From contig NMRA01000262.1 of the NCBI GenBank assembly GCA_002633005.1, forward strand, positions 340,271 to 404,270: 64,000 nt of DNA, given 5' to 3'. The stretch comes from Phoronis australis. Lineage: Eukaryota; Phoronida; Phoronidae. Below the pieces are notes generated by a model that had not been told where the DNA came from, ran no database searches, and worked only from the letters and a program-made list of their open reading frames with translations. Both the position numbers and the translations under genes were made by a program. Of the stretch, positions 13,801-26,900 are shown piece by piece. Each line of letters begins with the position of its first letter. Positions within the stretch are counted from its first letter, which is position 1.

Positions 13801-16800
13801 TTATGGGAGTAATTATTTGTGGATTTGTGTTTGATTGGCCATTGTTGATTCCAATTTAGATGGTGACAAATCCCAATCTAACCTCTTTGTACACTTGCTA
13901 TGTTTTGCACTTTTCCACTAATGATATGTTTTAAAACCATTAATTAAAATTTCACATACACTAGATTTTGTGACTACAGTTTGATCTACTCGCTTCTTGA
14001 TTAGTGTATAATTGTAAAGTTCCATGTCAAGCAAAATTAAAAATCTGGATAAATCATGTTAGCTGTGGTGGATCAGTCTGATGAAGCAATCACAGGCATG
14101 CTACTTAGCCATGTTAAAAACCCAAAACAAAGGGTTTCACCACAAAAAATATCTTAATAGTGCAATGATTTTCAGACGTGGCCTTGCGTGGGGCTTTCAA
14201 AAAATGTTCTCACCAGTCTATTTGGCTGATGTGGTTAATAAACTTTTCTTTCTCATTTCTCTAAATTATTCCCATCGTTGCCTTTTGAAAGCAATTTGTT
14301 TCATATTTATGAGACTACAAAGTTCGCCATGCAACCTTCCATAAAATACAACAGCTGATTTTCATTGCAAATGTTAAATGCAATTTAACTTAAGTGTCAA
14401 AAAGGTTTGAGTATTTGTGAAAGGGTTTAGCTAATAAGTGTGTTCATTTCCTGTTGTAGATGTACACCGTCATGATGAAACAAAAAAAACTGAATGAGTT
14501 TCTGCTGAATGTCACCAAGTAAGTCTGATTTTGATGGTGTGCTCATGTAAAAACTACAAGTTGACCATACAGTGAGCAGCAGCAGCGGAGGGGATTTATA
14601 GCCCTGATGGAGGGAGAGCGCTAATTAACAGAGGGATAGTAACAAAAGTGATACTTAGATGATGGGTGGTGAACAATGCACTTTTGTTAGACCTATTATT
14701 ACCGTTAGACCTATTATTACCGTTAGACCTATTATTACCGTTAGACCTATTATTACCGTTAGACCTATTATTACCGTTAGACCTATTATTACTGTTACTT
14801 AATTACTGCGCATTATTATCACCATAACTGTGATTTCACAACATCTATTTTTGAAGGTATCCGAAGATGCTGCCTTCAAATATTATTTAAGATTGTGCAT
14901 GTGGTCTTACGTATGTTTTTCTAAAGAACAATAATGAAAATATTGTACTCACGTGCCTTATGTTATGTGGTCTCGCTCAAAAGAATCTATGATACGTAAA
15001 GAAATGTAGTAATGTGTGTGTGTGAATGGTATCATACAGTGAACTATTGGTAACGTGCATATATGGATTGTTCTAAACTCCCTCGACCCTCTCAACCCAC
15101 AACCCCCATGACCCACATCCCCCATGACCCACAACCCTCTTGACCCACAACCTGTAGCAATAGATATATCTTTGCGCTTTTATACATGTTTCATAATCAT
15201 ATTATGTAGCTGAATGACTTTCCCATGAGACTTACCTACACGCAAACCTGCTCTGGCTGAAGTCTGGTGGTTAAAAAACAGAAAGTTATGTATAACATCA
15301 CCTGAAATAGCAAATGGTGAGGGTGCTACCATTGTCAAGTAAATAGTTCCATGAGTGGCTAACAATGGCCATGCAGTTTTACTAAACTTAGGGAGAACAT
15401 GACGGGATATAATTTCACGTTTTTATTATTTGCTTTCTGTTGTATATTCGTTTACAATATAGTCCATGTACCATTGAGTTAATTTTAGTTAACAGTTTTT
15501 TCAAACTAGTTACTGAAGAAATTACATATTTGCCATTTTCTCACATTCTCCCCCAAAAACTTGAATCTGCCATTCACTGAGGAGCAGATGAGAGGATTAC
15601 ACTTTGCTGGAAACGACATTTGTAACAATGATAGGACTTTGATTTGATTTGGCTGCGTTGTTTTTTTTTTCTGTTTTTGGCTTTCAAACTTGCCGAATCG
15701 ACTCTTAATTGCAGGGAAAAACCAATGGAGCTCACGGCCCGACTCGTTGGTCCTGCAAGTCAGCACTTGTTCTATGTTCAAACAGAGTCAAGCTTGTGTA
15801 GACTGGGCCAAGGGGGTTGTGGGCTGGGGGTCGAGGGGGTCATGGGTCAAGGGGGTTGTGGGTTGAGGGGTCGTGGGGTGTGGGGATCAAGTGGGTTTTA
15901 GTTCAATCCTGCATTTATCAACAATCACTGCTTACACATGACCAGTGCAACTTTTTGACATGAATTCTGTTTTAGGTCCATATTCCAAGACATAGTCAGC
16001 ATGGACACACTTATTATGAAAATTATGGTAAGTGAACATTTAGTCCAGACTATCAAATAAGTATTTCTTAAGTTTGAATTAAACAATGTGAATTGGGATG
16101 ACTGGACATTAACCCACCTTTCATCACAAGCAACATATACGCAGCTTTCAACACAAGAAACATTTTTTGTCTTTAACCACTCACTGTCATCATGGTGTTT
16201 AATTGTTTCTTAGTCAAAATAGGTGTGACTTGGGCTTCAAACAATCTGACTGTTTGTCATTGCTAAAGACCATTCTGTATAATTTGGTTTGTCACGGCTT
16301 GCCATTTTATTCATCACACATGGTCTCAAGGGATAACAAACTGTTAGTTCTTTGTAAGACCTATATAAACTCATTTGAGTAAGTCAAGTCAAGACCATTT
16401 CTATAGTGGAAAGCAAGCCTATGAATGATTTGTCAGAGTTGGAAACAAGATGGTGCTTGCTATATAACTGCAAGTTGCATATGTTTGTTATTATGTCATG
16501 ATTTTTCCATAATTTGGTAACAAGCGGGTTACAAAAAGCCATACCCATTGTTGTTATGTTTACTTTTGTGGTGAGGGGCAAAATTTTTTTTATTGTTTCT
16601 TCTTTAGAAACTGGATGAATGTTTATAAAGTATTACGGCTCTATAAGTTTAATGGTAACAGGATGCCTTATTGTTAAATAACCTTTAAAATAAGTAGTAG
16701 ACCCATAAACCTAATATTTTTAAAGTAATTAATGATCACAGAATCTTGTGAATGAAATCAATGCCTAGTGATGATTGAAATATCATAATTGCGTTTTTTT

Positions 16801-19800
16801 TCTAAACCACTTTCCATGGGGATTGCCAAATTTTTTGCAATCACCCTCTTTCACCGGAAACTTGCAAAGTCCGTTTCTGTACTTAGAATTGATGTTTGTG
16901 GAAATAATATGACAATCTCCGTGAAAAGTAGATTATTTAAGAAACCCAATCACATCATTGTAAACTTGTGGGTATTATTCTAGTGCACGTGAAAAGACTC
17001 TTGATCAAGTGGATTTTTAAAATATATACTTGTGTGGAGCTACTACTATTAATATGTAGTCATTTCTTGGTAATGAGGTTGTATAGTTGTTGGTAGAGTT
17101 CTTGGTAATGAGGTTGTATAGTTGTTGGTAGAGTTCTTGGTAATGAGGTGGTATAGTTGTTGGTAGAGTTCTTGGTAATGAGGTTGTATAGTTGTTGGTA
17201 GAGTTCTTGCTCAATGTTGAAATATATCAAATGGTCTTCATAGTCCTTTAAAGGTATTTAAGGGCTTGTTATCTTGAAAGTGTTTTAGTCATTTTGGCAG
17301 ATTTTACCATCTCCAAAAAGTATTTTCAACCTCCTTAGTTGATTTTTATTAAAACGATATTATTAATAATAATTATTCAAATTGCAAGTGGGATGCTCTA
17401 TGCAATGCAAAGACTGTGTGTCAGATTGTGGTTGAATTGTTGAATTAGTTTTATTTCCTACTCTGTTATCTTTGCTTATTGACAAATGGTTATTCTGGGG
17501 TTATGTGGATATTTTGATTAAAGTTAAAATGTATCAGAATAGAGAAGCAACAAAACGCTCCTTACTTAAGTCAGGACCTTTCTTAAGTCACCTTACTTAA
17601 GTCACCTTACTTAAGTCAGGTGACAGGTGAACTCACTGCATCAATCTTCTTCTTGTCATTTTCATTAATTTCATGTTTATTGACATCCGCTAAAGATTCA
17701 AAATTTGTTTTGTAGCAATTAAACTGTGCCAAATTTAATACAAAATGCCTTTGAAAAAGGTAACGTTTATGTGATATGAGTGAGAAATGCATAGTGCAGC
17801 AATAACACCATTGACATGTCTTCATATTTCAACATAGAATTTTGCCCAAAAACTGGTGAATGCTGATCGGGCTTCCCTGTTTCTCTTGGATAACTCGACA
17901 AATGAGCTATTTGCACGGATATTTGATGTGGGCAATGGGATTGCCCAGAGTGGAGATGACCAAGAAATAAGGTTCAATAGCATGCTCTCGTGTATACCTT
18001 CCTACACTCAGTACACTTGCCAAGCCTAACAACTAAGACAGAAATTGGCTTCCAATTTTAGCAATACAAGAAGCTGTCGCCTCATTTTCTCGAAAGTTCT
18101 TCTGAAACTCATCTTTTCCCACAAATATGTTACAATTCCAGTTTTACCTCTGGCTCAGATACCATCTGAGCTTCAGGCTAACAAGACAAATTAAAATCAT
18201 GCTCAGACTTTGTTAATGGTGAATGCAGTTGAAGATTGAACACCTTTTCAAAAGGTTGGCAAGTGTGTGTTTGTTGTATTGACCATCTGTCTGCACACAC
18301 AGGGTCAATGCACATCAGTGTCATGATTGTATTATTTTGACCCTACAGCCCACACCCTCATTGTTTTGGTAGTCATGACAACTCATCAGATGGGGCAAAT
18401 GATGCTTGTTATCCTCCTGCAGATTAAGAGCCCACATGCACGTTTGTGCTTGTATGCCATTATATGCCATAAAGAATTTTTTCTTCAAGAATTATGATAA
18501 AGCAGAATTCAAAATTTAGTTGAGAAAATCATGGGCCCATTAGGAACGCTCCGTAGGATTGAAGAATGAGTAGCCTCAAAGTAAAATGTGGGAATGATCA
18601 AATATTTGCAGAAAACGACAATAACTGCAGTGAATTGGGAAGAGCTTAATCCAACGGTTTTGAGCTGACAATGAGTATAAGGTGTGAACTACTGCACAAA
18701 TTTTGCATCACAAAAATATGATGAATTTTGAATTGAAGTAAAAGTACTGATCTCCATAGCACCAGATAGCAGCAATAGTCAACAATCCCATATGATCAGA
18801 GCACATTGTGTTGTAAAAAAGTCTCGATGTTATGCTTTGTGAAAACATGCCGCTATCAATCAGACCTCTTACCCCCCAAATTATTATTGTTTGTTTGTAT
18901 GTTTTCAACAGAATTTTGCCAAAAAGTTAGTACATGCCGACAGAGCATCATTGTTCTTGGTGGATAAGCTAACAAGGGAACTCTATGCCAGAATATTTGA
19001 TACCGGAAAACTGACCGATGAGTCGCACAGTCCCAGTACTGAGCGCGAGATAAGGTTTGGCATCTTAGTGAATTTCTGCTTTCACTCTCAGTAATGTTTC
19101 CTACTTGGCTGATTTGTTTTATTGTACCAACTATAAGTTTCCTCTTGATAACAAACCTACATTGTAACAATCCATTTCAACAGCACTGTGTGCTCTTAAA
19201 TGCGCTGTGGTGGAAAATAAGCTTATTATTTTAAACCTATGACTGTCTTTTGCTCCCATGTCTTTTGTTGTACTTGTGGCCTGCTTTAGTGATTTTCCTT
19301 TTTGTTGTTGTTGTTGTAGTGATGTTCTTTTTGCTTGCTCACTGCATTTTTTATTCGTTTGTAGTCAGGTAAGTGTAGTCTGAGTACTTTAAATATGACA
19401 AAATTTGTTTTAATTATTTCTGATACAGTCTCATTGCTAGTTTTAGGTTAATTTTTGTTGCAAATTTGTCATAGCTGCCGTCACTGCAATTTGTCATAGC
19501 TGCCGTGACTGCAATTTTTTTTTGTTAATTATTAAATCACACAATTGGCAGGCTTTGCAATGTCCATCTGTTTTTGTGTAATGCCCTTATTGTGTGGAGC
19601 CTAACTCAACAGATGGCAGTCAAATTATGCACTGACAGTCATGTCACTGGTTTGGAGATTTGAATCTCAGTATGTCTAATCTCTGACCCATTTCTTGTGT
19701 TTTAAAAAATACTCTTTATTTGGGTCAGATATTGTAGAATACAGTTGTGTCTTTTTGAAGTTTCCTGTTGCCATGGCGAAATTCATTGGCTTCGGCTTCT

Positions 19801-20881
19801 GCACAAAATAATTGCCAAAGTTTCTTATAACAGTTTTCAACAACTATTCAGTACAAACATTTATTTCTGATGAGAAAATTGAAGAAAATATGGTTGAAGT
19901 CCTCCATAATGCTTGCCAAATAGGTCGAGATGAATTTCATTTATCTAAATGATTTGAATTAAAACTTTGTTTTTTGACGTAGGGCAGGTTTATACCAGCA
20001 CGAATGAAATTGTAGTTACAATACTTTAAACACTCATGGCATTTTTTATAATGTTTTTATAATGTTTATTACGAAATCTTCGATACAATGAATATTCATA
20101 ACCCAGAAAGCACCAAGAGGCATTATATCTGGGTTAAAAAAGTACAAAGAAATCTATATACAATTATTTTACACAAAATAAGAAATCTATATACAATTAT
20201 TTTACACAAATACATAAATTAAAAAAAAAACTGTTGTTAAGATTACAATGACACATGGTTACGAAAGTAAATAAATCATTTTCATACACATGTACACAAT
20301 TCTATCCACTCACACAAAGAGATTTAATATTATAAAGAAATTTCATGGCTATTCCTGGTTCATTATTTACAATATTCCACATGTAGCCTGTATGATTATC
20401 ACTGGATTCAGTCGGATAACATGGATTTCATTCTATGCAACAAGTGATATTAATTCTCTGAGCATAGTCACTCATGGCTACTTTGTGTGCATTCAGATAA
20501 GGAAGGGTATATATTTAAGACTTACCTGTGACTTGTCCATGTAGGTTTCCTATGGATAAGGGTGTGGCAGGGTACGTGGCCTCTACTGGCGCTATACTCA
20601 ACATACCTGATGCCTACGCTGATGACAGGTTTAACAGGTATGCAGCTGTTATCTATATAAAAAAATTCCAATATATTTTAATATTATCAACCTTTAAGAA
20701 AATAGCATGTGTATTTTTGTCAAGGATGTCCATAAGAATTTCAATAACATATTGCAAAATGTTCGCCTGAGGCTATATGGAGTTGACAGCCGGAGTACGC
20801 TTTGAAGTTTTTAACACTGCCAAAGCAACGTATGCAAGGTTGAGGAAAATCAGCATCTTGGAAATGTTTTTATGCACCCAC

Positions 20882-20912
<31 letters not shown>

Positions 20913-23900
20913 GGAGAGTGTGTGTTTGTCACATTTTTCCCTGTGTGTGGGTGGGCGCAGGTGGTTACCAATCGTTTCTAATTGCTGTCGGTACAACGAT
21001 AGCTTGAAGACTGGTTCGTTCACAAGCCTACTCAAAACGTCCGAAGTAATGTCTGTTTTATGCTCCAGCCAGTGTGTTCGTATGTTGTCATTTTGTCCAG
21101 GCATCAGTGTCTGCTCGAAATCTCAAAACCACCTTGTCGAATTTTAATTAAATTCGGCACAAGGGTGCGTGGGCTTCACTAGAATGGTGCGTGCCACTTT
21201 TTAATCTGCTCCGCTTCCTGGGGTCAGTCAGGGGCGTGGCTTTTGCTGTATTGTTGGGAAGAGCGTTTCTGGATAGTACCTAGAGAACGGCTCTATGGAT
21301 TTCAATGAAACTTGAAAGAAAGGTGTTTTATATCAATACACTATCACACTTAAATTTTCAGGTGGATTTAATCACTGCAGCACCTCCTAGTGGTCATTTT
21401 GTTCTTGGTGGCGGGTTCTTTCAAGTGTTGTTTTGGGGGCCAAATGATATCTAAAGAACTGATTGACTGGTTTCATTGGAAATTAAGACACAGGGGTATA
21501 TGATGAGGTTGCACTGGCACCATTGCATTTTTTGGCGGATTAGACAACTGCGGCACCTCATAGTTTTGGCTTTTTTGCTTCAGAGAGTTTCCAGATGTTA
21601 TGTAGAAAACTGAGTGAAGGATTAATTTCAATTGAAGTGTTGTGGCAAAGGTATGTGTTGTCAATGTGCCAGCGCCATCAAATTTTCGTGTGCATCTGAC
21701 ATCCGTCAACACGTACCTTCTAAGGGCCATTTTATTCTTGACAAGGACTTTTCATGTGCTTCTTTGGACGGGAAGAGCATTTCCGGATGATATCAAGAGA
21801 ACCGATTGACAGATTTCAATGACACTTGACATAGTGGTATATCATGAAAATGCGCCAGGACCATTTGACATTGGGGTGGATTTGATGACTGCAGTGCCTC
21901 CTAGTAGCCATTTTGTGTGAGAGCATTTTGAGATGTGTAGAGAACAGATTGAAAGATTTCAATGAATGTTGACATAGAGGTATTTGATGTCAATGTTCTT
22001 GCACCATTAAATTTTCAGGCAAATTTGACATCTGTAGCCTCTCCTGGTGGCCATTTAGTTTTTAAAAATATGGTGGTTTTTAATTATTGTTTGGGGAAGA
22101 GCATTTCTGGGTGATATCTAAAAACAGGTTGACACAGAGGTAGAATATGAGATTGTGTCAGTATCATTTAAATGTTGGGCCAATTCAGCAACTGCAGCAC
22201 CTCCTTGTGTCCATTTTGTGTGAGAGGATTTTCAAGTATTGTTTGGGGAAGAGGGTTTCCGGAAGATATCAAGGGAACCTAAGTGGCAGACTTTGATAAA
22301 ACTTAAGACATAGGTATTATGATGCCAATGTGCCGGCACCATTTGATTTTCGAAAGCATTTGACCACTGCAGCACCTGGAAGTGGCTATTTTGTGGAAGA
22401 TAACTTCCAGATGTTATTTCTTGAACCAATTGATGGAACTTGACACAGAGGTTGATTTCAAAGCGTTACTCCATTAAATTTTTGTGTGGATTTGACCACT
22501 GCAATACCTCCTAGTGGTCATTTTGTTCTCAAGTGGTTCTCACGTATTGTTGGGGGAAATGAGTGAGTTCTAGATGATATCAAAAACCAATTGAATGATG
22601 TCAACAAAACTTGACACAACTATGTATGATGTCAACAAAACTTGACACAACTGTGTATGATGTCAATGCACTGGATCCTTCATTTTCGGAGTGTCAATTC
22701 GTCCACTGCAGCATCATGACTTTTAAGGAGCTTTTCAAGTTTTGATTGGGGAAGAGTGTTTCTGGATGGTATCTAGAGAGCTGATTGATGAATTTCAATG
22801 AAACTATTACAAAGTTATATATGATGACCATGTGCTGGCATCATTTTTGTTTTCCACAAGAGGTAACTTTCAAGTGTTGGTTAGGGGAAGAGCTTTTTGT
22901 ATTATATCTGGAGAATTGATTGACAGATTTCAACGAAACTTGACTCACTGGTACATTATGATAATGCACCAGTGCCATGTGATTGCCGGGCTAATTCATT
23001 TACTGCAGCACCTCCTAGTGGCCTTTAGAACATATCATACACTATGCAACATGGGGGCATTGATATGCCTCCATGTTGCATAGTGTATTATACTCTTGTT
23101 ATAGAAACTGTGAGGGTCTGCCAAAACAATGTGCTTTGAAATGCTTTTGAACATGTCACTTACTATGGACAATCCCTTAATGAAATACCATAGTTGATTT
23201 AAACTTCTCAGAAACAAGTCGTCATGGTGGATAAACTTAAACAAGCAGAGTTATTAACCTTAAAACTGCATGTATGTAACAGCAAATCAAGTTAATATTA
23301 ATGGTACTTGTGATGGCTATGATTCGATTAAAATGTAGACTGTGATTTATTGTTTGCCATTGTCTAATTTTTCATACACAATTTATGTATTTGCAGAGAT
23401 GTTGACCTTCAAACGGGCTACACAACAAGAACAATACTCTGCATGCCTATCTACATCAGGGGAAAGTAAGTAAATATTTAATACTTAAGATATTTTGTAT
23501 TCATTCAAATTTTTATTGGCCCACATATTTGTAAGTGGGTGCATTATGTCATCATTATGTCATCATTCCTGTCCATCCATCCCGCGTCCACTGCTCTATC
23601 TCCAAAACCATAGCGGATGGGCATGAGCTGTCTTACAACATCTCTTGTGGTGCTTTTTATTGCCCATCTTACCAGAGATTACCTATTATACGTTATTTAC
23701 CTGTATTCATTATATTGTAATTGTATTAGTCATAATAAATGACCTTATATCCCCTACCTCGGTTTCCTTTTCATCTCTGGTAACGAGCTTGCGACGCACG
23801 TATCATTTATCTTTATTCGGGACATATGTTGATCATATTAATTGCTTTCATGGATGGAATGGCATGGCCAAACTTTTGGATGTACTTCCCTACCAGTGTG

Positions 23901-26900
23901 CCCCCTTGTGGCAATTTTTTACATTGATCTCTGTATCTTCAAAGGTCTTTAATGGATTTTCATAATATTTGGCATATAAGCATCTACTATCTTGCTGTTT
24001 TTGGATGAATTTAGGTATTTTGTCCCACCTAGTGGCCATTTTTACTGTTTTCAAGTCCAGCCTTCTGCCAACCAAACCACTCTAAAAATGCTTCAGAAAA
24101 TTGGCATATAAATTCTTACTGTAAAGAGGACTGCTGACGATGATTTTCCAGCGACTTCAACTGCTGTGTCAGGTTTTTTTTTACACCCATGGCTGTATCT
24201 CCAAAGCCCTCTGCAAGATCTTGAATAAATTTAGCAAGTGTATTTATATGAAATTGACAATGGATGACAACGATTTTTGGAGGAATCCGAGTTGTAACTG
24301 GTGTACTCCCTTTTAAGTGGCAATTTAATTTTTTTATGTTTACCTCAGTCTATATCTTCAAAGGCCCTCAATGGATTTTCATAAAATTTGGCAAATAAGC
24401 ATCTTCTAGTGAAGTGACGCTATTTTTCTGTTTTCATATGGATTCGAGGTATTTTGCACTACCTAGTGGTGTTTTTCACTGTTTTCAAGTTTGTTTTTGG
24501 CACCCACTCTTCTGTCAACCAAACCACTCTAAGGATGATTGTGAAAATTGACATATATGTTCTTACGGTGAAGACAATGGCTGATGATGATTTTTCGACA
24601 AATTTGACTACTGTGGCGCCTCCTAGTGGCAGCTATGGTTTTTGGCTGTATCTCTTAAGCCCTCCACAGGATCTTTATTAAATTTAGCACGTGTATTTTC
24701 ATGTGAGTAACAAGGGACGATGATGATGACTTTCAGACGTATCCCATGAATGGTGGGCTAATTTCATTTTCTTTCTGTTTTTCTCTGTTTCTCTGAAGTT
24801 CCTTGCCGGTTTTTCTTGAAATCTGGTAAACAACTTTCTATTAAAGAAGCAATGACATGTTCCCGTGTTTTGCATGGATTTGACATATTTCGTGACATCT
24901 AGTGGCTATTTTTAATGTTTTCTAGTCTGTTTGTGGTGTCCGCCCCTCTACCAACCAAACCAACCTAAGGATGATTTTAAAAATTGGCATTTATGTTTTT
25001 ACTGTGAAGAAGACGGTTGTTTGCATGGCTATCTCCCAAACCCTCTGCGGGATCTATATTTAATTCGGCAAGTGTATTTATACGAAGTTGAAAACGGCAA
25101 ATTGAATGGATCCAAGTACCGCTGCACCCCCTAATGGCAATTTTATTTTTTCATTACTTCCTTATCTTTGATATATTCTGCGCCACTTGGTTGTCATTTA
25201 AAAAATGTTTGAGTGTGTTTTTCATCCTTTCCATACACCAAACCGCTTGAATGCTTATAGTAAAATTTGGAGATGTGTTCTTGATCAGAAGGTTGAGGCT
25301 AACGCTCAGGGTTTTCGAACGTGTTCAACTACTTTAGCCCACGAAGTGACAACTTTGCTTTTCTTGCGTGCGCGGCTGTATCTCCTTTACCCTTTACAGG
25401 ATCTTTCTGAAACTTAGCAGATGTGCTAATTTTAGGCTAATTTTAGACTAATAGAGCTGTGCTCCCTAGTAGCAATTTTATTACTTGGCGGAATTCTTCG
25501 AATTCCGACAAGTATGTTGCTCTGTCGTCAAGTTTTTTTTTGTTCGCACTGTACAGGTCGCAATTTTCGTCGGATTCTCACGAAATTTGCACACGACGTG
25601 TAGATTGGAAAGTCCTGGAAGCCTATTGTTTTTGGTCATGATCAAATTCAAAAAAGGCGGACATGGCGGCCATTCTGTTTCCGATTTCAGAGTCAAATGC
25701 TCATAGAGGCCGCATTTTTCGACGTACAGGGCTGAAACGTGGTACGATTATTATAGAACACATGTGCTACAACTGTGCCGAAAATCGTTGACTTCCAGTC
25801 AAAGATGGCGGAAATATTGGAAGTGGCGCATGCACCCCTCGATATCTGGCCGAAAACGTTTTCTCCTGTAGAGGGCGCATTGGCGAACCAATCACTTTCA
25901 AACTGGTCACGTGTTTGTTGCTTTTAATCGGCTTTTATAAAATTTTGTTTAACCGGAAGTCACTTTCAAGATGGCGGCTGTGGCGCATTTTCACCCATTT
26001 TCAATTGTTCTGCTCTCGCATTTTTAATGGGAAGAGCAAATGATGTGAATTTTTGCATGTTGATTCCTTGAAGTATGCTCTTTCAAACGTTCTGCGGTAA
26101 CGTTTTTTCAGACTTACCGTTTTCGAGTTATTATACTGAATTTCAAAAAAACCCGCAAAATTTCAATTTTTTCGAAAAAATTATAGAATGTTGCGGAAAT
26201 ATCAATTTAGATAAAGTTTGGAACGGGCTTTCAGGAGAAGTTTTCCATTTTTCACTAGGACGTCTACTTTTTGTATTATTTGAGATTTTCTGATATCGCT
26301 GTTCCTTTGTTGAGCGCTCTAACTGCATTGATGTTGGTTTAGTTTATTTGAACAAGACTGTAGTTTATTTCTTACTAATTTATGACATCTAAGTTCGTTG
26401 TATGAATGTTATGATGTTGTTCATCATTGCCACCTTCATCATCGCAGTCATTGGCGTTAATTTTGCCTATTGTCGCTCAAGTCTGTAGGTAAGCACTGAA
26501 CAGCCAGGCCGCGGCTACGGAGCATTTTCTAGTCCCTAGAATTTATGTTGAGGGCGTGTGTCAGGTTTGGCGGGTGGTTTGAGGAAATTGTTGACAATTG
26601 CCAAGAAACTTATTTACTTGTGTTTTTGAATGAGAAAAGCCAAGTTTTACCTACTTTTGATGCAAACTGGTGGCTGTCATTTGCTATCAACCCTTGTCGT
26701 CTGCTGTCCGAGAAAGCGGGTGCGATTTCAGGTGGCTGTCAGACAGATTAAATTTGCCAAAAAAGTAAATGGTAAGAGGCTTACTATTACCACATAGTTA
26801 GAATCTAGTGAGGACGAGCATTCTGAATCTGTAGTCAGACTCTTTCTAGCACTTGCAGGGAAGTGGATATTTTGGGGAGAAAATTGTCAAATTTGGCGTT

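Larger units (their letters stand above)
14519..15975. other. PDE10A: Intron with an 18-bp array and a miniature transposon
   Basis: It holds the 18-bp array (14686-14793) and a transposon copy (15064-15909) that ends only 66 bp before the next exon. Confidence 0.75.
20638..23396. other. PDE10A: Intron with a GT microsatellite and old satellite
   Basis: It holds a GT run (about 20884-20912), a degenerate satellite (21240-23030) and a hairpin at 23037-23088. Confidence 0.75.

Noticed and set aside
25483-25511. Imperfect palindrome CTTGGCGGAATTC-TTC-GAATTCCGACAAG
   Set aside because: Short and isolated; it may mark a junction between inverted repeat units but nothing around it supports a function.
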